NCBI RefSeq assembly: GCF_024347075.1
Contig: NZ_AP024901.1
Coordinates: forward strand, 310,001 to 374,000
Source of the DNA: Vibrio rarus
GTDB taxonomy: Bacteria; Pseudomonadota; Gammaproteobacteria; Enterobacterales; Vibrionaceae
Length of the DNA stretch: 64,000 bases
Direction of reading: 5' to 3'
The notes beneath the pieces are model-generated. The model made no database searches, had not been told where the DNA came from, and saw only the letters and a program-made list of their open reading frames with translations. Shown here piece after piece: positions 24,570 through 32,124 of the stretch. Each line of letters starts with the position of its first letter. Within the stretch, counting starts at the first letter, position 1. The position numbers and the translations under genes are program-made.

Positions 24570-25805
24570 TTATGTACGGACAATTTCCGCCAGTGTGCGC
24601 AATCGCTGTTGCGATTTGTGGACATAAGGATTGGACTCATCCCAAGCATACCCAGCTAAAATAGAGCAAATCATTTGCTTAATCTTGTCATTAGCCGGTT
24701 CATGGAAAATCACATCCTGAAAAGATCCATCATACCAACCTTCAACGTAAGTTCTAAACGCATTGACTCCAATCATCAAAGGATCGGCATACTCTTTCTG
24801 CCAGTCAACGTCATTGCCCTGCATTTTTCTCACCACACAGTCCGCTATCAACTCTGCTGACTTCATCGCTATGGTCACACCCGATGAAAATACGGGATCT
24901 AAAAACTCTCCAGCATTACCTAATAGTGCATAACGATCGGTGGCAAGGTGTTTTACATTGGCCGCATAGCCACACAACTCCCCTGCAGGATTCGGATATT
25001 GAGCCTGTTGCAATAACTGGGACAAATCAGGATCTTGCTCTACTAAACGCTTAATTAGGTCAATATTACTGACTTCGCTTTGGGCAAAAAACTGCGCCTG
25101 TGCCACCACACCTAATGAACAGGTGCCATCGGCAAAAGGAATGAGCCAATACCATACATCGCTGTGCTGAGGATGCACACAAACCAGTATTTTATTACGG
25201 TCATGGACAGAGTCTAATGGACAAATATTGTCTTTTATATGGGTAAAAATGGCTTTACGGATTGGAAAAGAAGACGGTTTCTCTAAGTGCAATAATTTAG
25301 GTAAAATTCGACCAAAACCACTCGCATCTAATACATACTGCGCTTGAATCGCATACTGTATGCCATGATGATTTTTCACTGTGATAAGCGTGCGCTCTTG
25401 CTGAACCTCAAGGGCTAGCACTTCACTTTGATAACGTATTTCAACCCCTTGAGATTGCGCAGAATCGGCCAGTATTTTATCAAAGTCCCCTCGCTTTACT
25501 TGCCAGGTAGTACTGGGGCCTGCGGAAAATTTATCATGAAAGTGAAACTGGCTATATCGCCCTTGCTTACGAAAAGCGGCCCCATCTTTGTTCTGAAATC
25601 CACCCTGCATGACCGCATCCATCATGCCCGCTCGTTCAATCACTTCCATACAGGCTGGCAACAAACTTTCACCAATAGAAAAACGAGGAAAGAGTGTCTT
25701 TTCAATCACTAATACATCAATATTTTGCGCGTGCAGTAAGGCCGCCGCAATGGCGCCAGAAGGCCCAGCGCCAATGATCACCACCTGCTTGTTTTCAATA
25801 TCCAT
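24570..25805 (-). CDS. FAD-dependent monooxygenase/halogenase-like oxidoreductase
   Basis: A 411-residue flavoprotein of the geranylgeranyl-reductase/tryptophan-halogenase superfamily. The N-terminal FAD-binding motif is V-V-I-I-G-A-G-P-S-G-A-I-A-A, followed by E-K-x-x-F-P-R-F-S-I-G-E-S-L-L-P, a segment shared with halogenases and GGR-like enzymes. The second FAD motif is Y-A-L-L-G-N-A-G-E-F-L-D-P-V-F-S-S-G-V. The W-x-W-x-I-P of true halogenases is absent, so hydroxylation, oxidation or reduction of a hydrophobic substrate is more likely. No pigment or polyketide genes flank it. The small lipoprotein gene 66 bases upstream may be in the same transcript. Confidence 0.8.
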   Translation of the reverse strand: MDIENKQVVIIGAGPSGAIAAALLHAQNIDVLVIEKTLFPRFSIGESLLPACMEVIERAGMMDAVMQGGFQNKDGAAFRKQGRYSQFHFHDKFSAGPSTTWQVKRGDFDKILADSAQSQGVEIRYQSEVLALEVQQERTLITVKNHHGIQYAIQAQYVLDASGFGRILPKLLHLEKPSSFPIRKAIFTHIKDNICPLDSVHDRNKILVCVHPQHSDVWYWLIPFADGTCSLGVVAQAQFFAQSEVSNIDLIKRLVEQDPDLSQLLQQAQYPNPAGELCGYAANVKHLATDRYALLGNAGEFLDPVFSSGVTIAMKSAELIADCVVRKMQGNDVDWQKEYADPLMIGVNAFRTYVEGWYDGSFQDVIFHEPANDKIKQMICSILAGYAWDESNPYVHKSQQRLRTLAEIVRT

Positions 25806-25871
25806 TTTATACTCTATCGTCCATAATTGCGTGAATCGTACGGCGTATCCGCACGCTCACCTAAACGATCG

Positions 25872-26264
25872 CTATTGGGCAGCCGCAATCGTTGCTAGGT
25901 TTCTTTGAATATCCACGTTTAGATTATTGACCCAGCGATTGTAGTTTCGATGAATCTTACCGTTACCGGCTTTTAAATTGGTGGATGAAAGGTAATGAAT
26001 TGAGTAAAACTTCTCGTCATACGTTATGTTTATGCGAGCCGTATGGCTACGTACCAACAGATCGGCTTTGAGCTCACCAGATTGCACCTCAGTAACAATC
26101 CAGCCACGGTCTTTAGCCGCTTGTTCAATCGCGGCTTTGACTTGAGTGGACTGCAAATCGTAGCCGATAGGTGCATTATCGACATTAAGAATAGGGTTCA
26201 CTCTTGAGCAAGCGGCTAACAAAAATACACAAAAGATCGATACTAAAATTTTCTTCATTTTCAA
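25872..26264 (-). CDS. Small lipoprotein, unknown function
   Basis: A 130-residue lipoprotein. K-K-I-L-V-S-I-F-C-V-F-L-L-A-A-C-S gives a clean lipobox (L-A-A-C), with the Cys at residue 19. The mature domain is alpha/beta with a conserved-looking R-G-W-x-V-T-E segment and a final N-R-W-V-N-N-L-N-V-D-I-Q region. I recognise the general type as common in Vibrio but know no function. It may share a transcript with the flavoprotein gene. Confidence 0.8.
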   Translation of the reverse strand: MKMKKILVSIFCVFLLAACSRVNPILNVDNAPIGYDLQSTQVKAAIEQAAKDRGWIVTEVQSGELKADLLVRSHTARINITYDEKFYSIHYLSSTNLKAGNGKIHRNYNRWVNNLNVDIQRNLATIAAAQ

Positions 26265-26417
26265 ACTCCGACGCTTAAATTTAAATGATAGTGATAACTC
26301 AAACTCAACAACACACTAAGTCATACTCACCATTACGCAAGGTTGTGCATAATACTACCCTCGACAAGTAAAGAGCAACCGACTTATTGTTACACTAAGA
26401 GAGCACATTCATTACCA

Positions 26418-26431
26418 AGCAAACGTTTGCT
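26418..26431 (+). promoter_or_regulatory. PurR-like operator upstream of add
   Basis: AGCAAACGTTTGCT is a perfect 14-bp palindrome matching the core of the PurR consensus (ACGCAAACGTTTNCNT). It lies 127 bases before the adenosine deaminase start codon. Confidence 0.65.
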
Positions 26432-26557
26432 AATGTTTTTCTGTTTACCCATACTTTACTTGCTTATATGAGGGTGCCATTATCACCTCATTCGCCACGG
26501 GCTCTTTTTGCAGTTTTGCCCCTATCTCGTTCATTTATTTGATTATGTTGAGAACTC

Positions 26558-27556
26558 ATGAACTTTTTCTCTCTGCCAAAAATTGACCTACATTGCCATC
26601 TTGACGGTAGCGTTCGTCCACAAACCATCATTGACCTTGCTCAGATTCAATCCCTCTCTCTGCCGAGTAATAATGTTGAGGTGGTCCGTGAGTTAATGAT
26701 TGCACCGGAAACCTGCAGCGACTTAACCGAGTACTTAACTCGCTTTGATTTGCCGCTGCAAGTCATGCAAACCGAGCACGCATTAGAGCGTATCTCTTAT
26801 GAAGTATTTGAAGATGCCGCTAAAGAAAACGTCAAATATTTGGAAGTGAGATTTGCCCCACTGCTGCATGTCACTCAAGGCCTCACTATCCAACAAATCA
26901 TTGCGGCGGTGGTAAAAGGGATGAAACGGGCCGAACGTGATTATGATATTCACGGGAACTATATCCTATGTATTTTACGCACTATGACAAAAGAGCGTAT
27001 TAATGAGGTGATAGAGGAAGGGGCTAAATGGCTGGGCAATGGTGTGCAAGCATTTGATTTAGCAGGCGCTGAGCTGCCGGGGTTCTGCCACGATTTTATC
27101 GAGTACACCCACTATGCCCGCAGTAAAGGATTTCATGTCACCATTCATGCTGGTGAACAAGGGGATGGACAGAATGTACAAGATGCGGTGCAACTCCTAC
27201 ACGCGGAACGCGTGGGACATGGCATCCATATCATTAACCATAATGGTGGCTACGCGGCGGTAAAAAATAATCGCATAGGCTTAGAGACTTGCCCTAGCAG
27301 TAATGTGCAAACCAAAGCGGTTAATGACCTTCAATCACACCCTGCGAAACGTTTTTATGAGCAAGGTCTTGCGATCACAATCAATACAGATAATAGAACG
27401 GTCTCCAACACCACCATGACTCAAGAAGTGCAAAAGGTGTGTGAGCTGTTTTCTCTATCTGCAGAAGATTATCGAATCATTTACCTCAACAGTGTCGAGC
27501 AAAGCTTTGCCAGCCATGACGTCAAAAATTATCTGCGACAATGCATAGATGAATAA
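26558..27556 (+). CDS. add: Adenosine deaminase
   Basis: A 332-residue zinc hydrolase that deaminates adenosine and deoxyadenosine to inosine forms. The metal-binding H-C-H-L-D-G-S is near residue 13. The catalytic H-A-G-E is near residue 203. V-G-H-G near 226, E-T-C-P-S-S-N near 247 and I-N-T-D-N near 277 complete the active site. Length and motifs are normal for the bacterial enzyme. A PurR-like palindrome at 26418-26431 suggests control by purine supply. Confidence 0.95.
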   Translation: MNFFSLPKIDLHCHLDGSVRPQTIIDLAQIQSLSLPSNNVEVVRELMIAPETCSDLTEYLTRFDLPLQVMQTEHALERISYEVFEDAAKENVKYLEVRFAPLLHVTQGLTIQQIIAAVVKGMKRAERDYDIHGNYILCILRTMTKERINEVIEEGAKWLGNGVQAFDLAGAELPGFCHDFIEYTHYARSKGFHVTIHAGEQGDGQNVQDAVQLLHAERVGHGIHIINHNGGYAAVKNNRIGLETCPSSNVQTKAVNDLQSHPAKRFYEQGLAITINTDNRTVSNTTMTQEVQKVCELFSLSAEDYRIIYLNSVEQSFASHDVKNYLRQCIDE

Positions 27557-27563
27557 AGATAAA

Positions 27564-27594
27564 AAACGGCCTATGTGATGAGCAGAGGCCGTTT
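27564..27594. terminator. Bidirectional terminator between add and yajD
   Basis: AAACGGCCT / AGGCCGTTT, a 9-bp stem with a 13-base loop. On the minus strand it runs into TTTTTTATC, making it a strong terminator for yajD. On the plus strand the tail is poorer, so it may end add less efficiently. Confidence 0.8.
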
Positions 27595-27626
27595 GCAATA
27601 CCGTCTCAAAGCACACGCTGATTGGG

Positions 27627-27977
27627 TTATTTTTTCATCATCTTAGCGAGATCTGCAAATGGGTTATGAGTGGCGACTTTATGATCATCCGCTCTGGCCA
27701 CCGGATCGACACCGTAACGCTCATGATCGGTATATTTTGAGTGCTCATGATCATGGCAATACAGGCACAATAACTCCCAATTGCTCCCATCTTCAGGGTT
27801 ATTGGTGTGGTCATGATCTTTATGGTGAACCGTTAACTCGCGCAGATTTGAATAAACAAATTCACGTGCACAATTACCACAAACCCAAGGATACAACTTA
27901 AGCGCTTTATCGCGATAGCCCGCTTCTTTGCGCGCATAAGCCGCACTGCCGCCTGTATAATCTAATGATGAAGACAT
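27627..27977 (-). CDS. yajD: YajD-type HNH nuclease family protein
   Basis: A 116-residue small HNH-fold protein. C-G-N-C near residue 33 and C-L-Y-C near residue 71 are the zinc pair. L-T-V-H-H-K-D-H-D-H-T-N-N near 48 is the HNH core, and H-D-H-E-H-S follows the second Cys pair. YajD proteins are widespread and presumed nucleases, but their substrate is unknown. It stands alone, convergent with add. Confidence 0.92.
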   Translation of the reverse strand: MSSSLDYTGGSAAYARKEAGYRDKALKLYPWVCGNCAREFVYSNLRELTVHHKDHDHTNNPEDGSNWELLCLYCHDHEHSKYTDHERYGVDPVARADDHKVATHNPFADLAKMMKK

Positions 27978-28069
27978 CTTTATTCCCAGATTAATTAAAT
28001 TATCGATATAACGGATAAATTAGCATACTTTGTCAGGCTGTGCAGGTGAGACAAATCAATATTGAACCG

Positions 28070-28690
28070 TTAACTCATAAACAACCAAATTCCGACACCC
28101 ATCATTAGCGTACCTGAGATTCGATTCATAAATTTGACGTTATTACGATTGGCTAGCATAGCTCTTAACCCCTTGCCACCGGAGGCATAAAGCGTCATAC
28201 AGATAAATTCTGACAGCATGATAATGCTCACTAAAATAATCAACTGAGGCGCAAGAGCAATGCTAGGGCTGACAAAAGGAGGCAATAAAGAGATCATAAA
28301 AGCCCACCCTTTTGGATTGGCGATTGCGGTTATAAAACCCTGCGCCATTAAACCGTAGTTCGAGGTACTTGATGGGGTGAGGTCATCATTAGATAAGGCC
28401 ATTTTGCCTTTTGAACGCCACATTTGAATACCTAAGTATCCTAAATACAAGGCCCCCACCGTTTTAAATGCCATAAACAACATTGGCATTTTGATCATCA
28501 CTGTCGCAATGCCAAGCACCGCACTAATCGCCACCACGGCAACACCAAATACCTCACCCAGCATCATCCATAATGTACGTTTATAACCTATGCTCATGCC
28601 CAAACCAAGTGCTAAGGTCATGCACATGCCTGGGGTGATTGAAACAAAGAAAAACGTGGGGATAAATACCCATAATGTCGCCCATTCCAT
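28070..28690 (-). CDS. LysE/RhtB-family amino-acid exporter
   Basis: A 206-residue membrane protein with six hydrophobic segments. The N-terminal F-V-S-I-T-P-G-M-C-M-T-L-A-L-G-L-G matches the S-x-x-P-G-P signature of LysE exporters, with the second Pro changed to Met. I-A-N-P-K-G-W-A-F near residue 125 is the second family signature. It probably exports a neutral or basic amino acid; the substrate cannot be told from sequence. AGGAGT precedes the ATG. Monocistronic as far as can be seen. Confidence 0.9.
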   Translation of the reverse strand: MEWATLWVFIPTFFFVSITPGMCMTLALGLGMSIGYKRTLWMMLGEVFGVAVVAISAVLGIATVMIKMPMLFMAFKTVGALYLGYLGIQMWRSKGKMALSNDDLTPSSTSNYGLMAQGFITAIANPKGWAFMISLLPPFVSPSIALAPQLIILVSIIMLSEFICMTLYASGGKGLRAMLANRNNVKFMNRISGTLMMGVGIWLFMS

Positions 28691-28775
28691 GGCTTTACTC
28701 CTGATATTTACTAAATAATGCTAATAGGTTACTTCTATGGCAATAAATGTAATGGTTAGCAAAAAAATCAGTCTA

Positions 28776-29111
28776 TTAGCGACCACAGCATTTTTTGTAC
28801 TTTTTACCACTGCCACAACTGCACGGATCGTTACGTTGCGGGGTTTTTTCGAAACGTTGCGTTTTAGGCTTATTTAATACAGCATCTAACTCAGAAAGAT
28901 TCTCTTCTACAGAGGCATCAATGTCGATATTGGCAAATAAATTGTGCTCATCCACCATTGATTGAACTTGGTCTTTTCGCTCTATTGTGGCCACCACAAG
29001 AGACAGCGGCGCACCTTCACTACCCAGCTTTAACGTAGCATCTGGGTTATAACCACTTTTACCATAGTTATTCATGATATCCGGTGTACCACGGTAGAAA
29101 AATTTAGACAT
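28776..29111 (-). CDS. SEC-C metal-binding protein, PBPRA1643 type
   Basis: A 111-residue protein starting M-S-K-F-F-Y-R-G and ending in a SEC-C zinc motif, C-S-C-G-S-G-K-K-Y-K-K-C-C-G. This layout matches the small PBPRA1643-type family of Vibrionaceae. The zinc tail in SecA binds SecB and ribosomes, but the role of these stand-alone proteins is unknown. I chose ATG 29109-29111 (GAGAGC upstream) over a start seven codons earlier because the family begins M-S-K-F-F-Y. Confidence 0.88.
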   Translation of the reverse strand: MSKFFYRGTPDIMNNYGKSGYNPDATLKLGSEGAPLSLVVATIERKDQVQSMVDEHNLFANIDIDASVEENLSELDAVLNKPKTQRFEKTPQRNDPCSCGSGKKYKKCCGR

Positions 29112-29269
29112 GAGCTCTCTTAAAATTGACAAAGAAAGCAGTGTACAGCTCTCTGTTAGGCTTGGCTACCATTGCCGGCGTTAGATGAAACTAAGGCCGG
29201 CGCTTTATGCTTGTCTAGCCCATAGCCGGTATTGTTTGGACTTAATCGGCACTTATCTGTTAAAGGCGA

Positions 29270-30100
29270 TTACAGTTGCGCGGCATTGGCAATTAAATTA
29301 TAGGTAAACCAACCGTCACCGGTAATAAAGGATTGTGGTTTCGCCGAAGCTTTGTCTTGTTGTACCCCGATGCCATCTGAAAATGGTTCAAAGGAAACAA
29401 TTTTTTCGTGCTTAATGCGGAAACTTTTACCTTTGCCGAAGAAATAAATGTGCTTATTGGTCACACCCAATAAACCTTTACCTACATGGACAGTCTCAGT
29501 GGTTTCCACGCGCTTACCTTTAAAGCCTCCGGTGCGAAAATAAACACCTTTTGCTACGCGAACGCTGACGCCACTCGACCCACCCACGTACTTCGTTTTC
29601 TTCTTTTGTTCGTAATAATTCGTATCTTGAAAGATCCAGATCAGCTTTTCCGACTTTTGCAAATTAAACGGATGGGTGCCAAGGTCGATTAACTCTTCGG
29701 GGATCCGACCCTCAAGGATATTTCTGATCACCGCCCCTTTCACCATTCTGGTGTGAGCACCCTTTTTATCCAGTGCAGCAGGTGACATTTCAAAGTAATC
29801 AGCAAGATTAGTCAGGTTAGTTTGTTCACTTTCGCTTAAGATTTCATCTTCAAATGCACGCTCAACGGCATTTTCCCAACCGGTAATCATAAGTTGAGTG
29901 GCGGTGTCCATATCAACGTATCCCTCTTCAGAGTGATACACTATCTCCTGCTCTAACAGCTTAAGATCCCCCCCAGTCACCCCTTTATTTTCAACGAGTT
30001 CCCTAATGTTATTTTTGGCATCCCTGTGCTTTAATTTGCACGCTTTATGCTTCCAGCGCAAAAAGCCCGCTGGTGCTCCACAAAGTCGACAATCTGCCAT
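29270..30100 (-). CDS. Unknown protein with N-terminal zinc ribbon and C-terminal GRAM/PH-like domain
   Basis: A 276-residue protein. It opens C4-x2-C7 with H18, C21 and H25 nearby, a likely zinc ribbon. A helical middle (about 30-130) contains a T-A-T-Q-L-M-I-T-G-W-E-N-A segment. A beta-rich C-terminal region (about 140-270) includes G-K-G-L-L-G-V-T-N-K-H-I-Y-F-F-G-K-G-K-S-F-R-I-K-H-E-K-I-V-S-F, the pattern of a GRAM or PH-like fold (new strand pair, then I-x-x-x-K-I). No function is assigned. GGAGA precedes the ATG. The neighbours are unrelated and a MITE-like repeat lies 193 bases upstream. Confidence 0.75.
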   Translation of the reverse strand: MADCRLCGAPAGFLRWKHKACKLKHRDAKNNIRELVENKGVTGGDLKLLEQEIVYHSEEGYVDMDTATQLMITGWENAVERAFEDEILSESEQTNLTNLADYFEMSPAALDKKGAHTRMVKGAVIRNILEGRIPEELIDLGTHPFNLQKSEKLIWIFQDTNYYEQKKKTKYVGGSSGVSVRVAKGVYFRTGGFKGKRVETTETVHVGKGLLGVTNKHIYFFGKGKSFRIKHEKIVSFEPFSDGIGVQQDKASAKPQSFITGDGWFTYNLIANAAQL

Positions 30101-30293
30101 TACATTCTCCGCTTTACTTCTGCTGTCTTAATCAAAGGTGAACTCTGGGCCTATTTTGTATTGCGTATACTAAACGAAACACAAAATAACGAGTTGGCTC
30201 CCCTATAAACTGGACACTATGAAACTAATATTGCCAGTGATTTTACCAGTTCAGGGCACTTTTATGAGTTTGCATTTTAATTTTCACTATTTA

Positions 30294-30455
30294 ATACCAA
30301 TCACACTAAGTAAGTGATCAGAAATAGCGCAGGAAAAATGCTCGAAAACAAGGCGGAATTTTTCGATAAGTCGTTATTCTACAATCAAAAATTGTAGTGC
30401 AGTTATCATGTATTTTAACAAGCTAGAATGACCCGTTATTTAGTACGATTGGTAT
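30294..30455. repeat. MITE-like repeat, copy 1
   Basis: A 162-bp element with inverted ends: ATACCAATCACACTAAGTAA on the left and, on the right, its near complement (three mismatches in 20). It is flanked by TA on both sides (30292-30293 and 30456-30457), as for Tc1/mariner or IS630-type elements. It has no coding capacity. The second copy is at 37654-37815 and has the same length. Confidence 0.85.
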
Positions 30456-30469
30456 TACCCAATAAAAAA

Positions 30470-30491
30470 GGCGCCCCTAAATAGGGGCGCC
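30470..30491 (-). terminator. Rho-independent terminator of ackA
   Basis: GGCGCCCCTA / TAGGGGCGCC stem with a minimal loop, followed on the minus strand by TTTTTTATT. It lies 24 bases past the ackA stop codon. Confidence 0.9.
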
Positions 30492-30515
30492 TTTATCAGT
30501 GTAATGCAATCTAAC

Positions 30516-31709
30516 TTAGATAAGTTCTACAGATTGTTTAGCAATAACGAATTCTTCGTTAGTTGGGATAACAAGAACTTTAGCGTCTAGAAGTTTAGAC
30601 TCACCAATTTGTCCTGCCGCACCGAAACGAGCCGCTTCGTTACCCGCTTTGTCTTCAACAAAACCAAGGATGTTTAGGCTGCTTAGGATTTCACTACGGA
30701 TATCCAATGCGTTTTCACCGATACCGCCAGTGAATACGATGGCATCTAGACCGTTTAGTGGTACTAGGTAAGAAGCAACGTATTTAGCAACACGGTATGT
30801 GAATACTTGGAATGCTAGTTTAGCGCCTTCATGACCTTCAGCCATTGCTTCTAGGATACCGCGAGCATCAGAAGTAAGGCCGGACACACCTAGGAAACCA
30901 GATTTTTTGTATAGGGTTTCAAATACTTTCTCTTGAGACCAACCTTTCTTAAGAAGGAACTCAATAACGCCTGGGTCAAGGTCACCACAACGTGTACCCA
31001 TCATTAGGCCTGCTTGTGGAGTGAAGCCCATTGAAGTATCAACAGATTCGCCATTTGCAACTGCACAAACTGAAGCGCCGTTACCTAGGTGAACAGTGAT
31101 GATATTGGTTTCTTCTACTGGCTTGTTCAATGCTTTAGCAGCTTCACGGCTCACAAAGTAGTGGCTAGTACCGTGGAAGCCGTAACGACGGATACGGTAG
31201 TCGTCATATAGCTCATGAGAGATAGAACCAGTGAATGCTTTCTTAGGCATTGTTTGGTGGAATGCAGTATCAAATACAGCAAACTGAGGCAATGAAGGGT
31301 ATGCAGCCATAGCCGCTTTGATGCCCTTAGCACCTGCTGGGTTGTGAAGAGGTGCAAGATCTGAAAGGCTTTCAATTTCTGCAAGTACTGTTTCGTCGAT
31401 GCGAACAGTGCTAGTGAATTTTTCACCACCGTGAACGATACGGTGACCAACGGCAACAATTGTCTCTTTAAGAGATAACTCTTCCATCAATTTAACGATA
31501 CGGTTGATAGCTTCTTGATGGTGATTACCAGCAGCAGTAATTGCTTCTTGTGTTTTCTCACCGTTGAACTTCCATCCGATAGTTGCTTCTGGAAGGCCGA
31601 AACACTCACCTAGTCCACTGATTAGCGCTTCACCAGATTCAGAATCGATAACAGCAAACTTCAATGAAGAGCTGCCTGAATTGATAACGAGTACGTTCTT
31701 GTTTGACAT
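30516..31709 (-). CDS. ackA: Acetate kinase
   Basis: A 397-residue enzyme that converts acetyl phosphate and ADP to acetate and ATP (reversible). The N-terminal N-S-G-S-S-S-L-K-F and the I-T-V-H-L-G-N-G-A-S phosphate-binding segment are canonical. G-H-R-I-V-H-G-G near residue 88, F-D-T-A-F-H near 146, and T-G-G-I-G-E-N near 330 are also intact. pta is not adjacent, so this may be the second, unlinked ackA known in some vibrios. A perfect FNR-consensus site is 113 bases upstream, fitting use in fermentation. Confidence 0.96.
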   Translation of the reverse strand: MSNKNVLVINSGSSSLKFAVIDSESGEALISGLGECFGLPEATIGWKFNGEKTQEAITAAGNHHQEAINRIVKLMEELSLKETIVAVGHRIVHGGEKFTSTVRIDETVLAEIESLSDLAPLHNPAGAKGIKAAMAAYPSLPQFAVFDTAFHQTMPKKAFTGSISHELYDDYRIRRYGFHGTSHYFVSREAAKALNKPVEETNIITVHLGNGASVCAVANGESVDTSMGFTPQAGLMMGTRCGDLDPGVIEFLLKKGWSQEKVFETLYKKSGFLGVSGLTSDARGILEAMAEGHEGAKLAFQVFTYRVAKYVASYLVPLNGLDAIVFTGGIGENALDIRSEILSSLNILGFVEDKAGNEAARFGAAGQIGESKLLDAKVLVIPTNEEFVIAKQSVELI

Positions 31710-31821
31710 GAGTTAAATCCTAATTAGACGAGGGGGCATTCAATCTGTGTTTATGATTATCAAATAATTTGGAAATTATTCAAATTTTTTTTAGTTAAAA
31801 AATCATACAAAATAAGATACT

Positions 31822-31835
31822 TTGATCTGGATCAA
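31822..31835 (-). promoter_or_regulatory. FNR-consensus site upstream of ackA
   Basis: TTGAT-CTGG-ATCAA is a perfect match to the FNR consensus (both half-sites). It lies about 113-126 bases before the ackA start codon. Confidence 0.75.
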
Positions 31836-32077
31836 TCTGCAAATTTATTTAACCGTCGAATTTTTCATGAAAAAAGAATAAATCCAATAACTATAAGTAT
31901 AAAAAGGTGTTCGCTCCCTTTCACTAACCATCTTTGCAAGGTTAAAGTTCACTTTATCCTGAGTAAATATGCGGGTTTAATCATACAAACAGACCACTGC
32001 ATTAACTGATAGTCCAATGACGTTCGTCAGCGGAATGCGCTAATGACAGTGTTGCATATAATTTTAAAGCAAAAAAA

Positions 32078-32104
32078 AACCGAGGCATTATCCATGCCTC
32101 GGTT
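32078..32104 (-). terminator. Rho-independent terminator of deaD
   Basis: AACCGAGGCAT / ATGCCTCGGTT, an 11-bp stem with a 5-base loop, followed on the minus strand by TTTTTTT. It lies 20 bases after the deaD stop codon. Confidence 0.92.
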
Positions 32105-32124
32105 CGTTATGCTTGTGTGATTAA

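Larger units (their letters stand above)
30101..30515. other. Intergenic region with MITE-like repeat and ackA terminator
   Basis: 415 bases. 30101-30290 holds the promoter of the zinc-ribbon protein gene and is otherwise featureless. The MITE-like repeat fills 30294-30455 and the ackA terminator lies at 30470-30491. Confidence 0.6.
31710..32124. other. Intergenic region upstream of ackA
   Basis: 415 bases, AT-rich. It contains the FNR-consensus site at 31822-31835 for ackA and the terminator of deaD (32078-32104). Between about 31860 and 32060 I see nothing specific. Confidence 0.6.
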
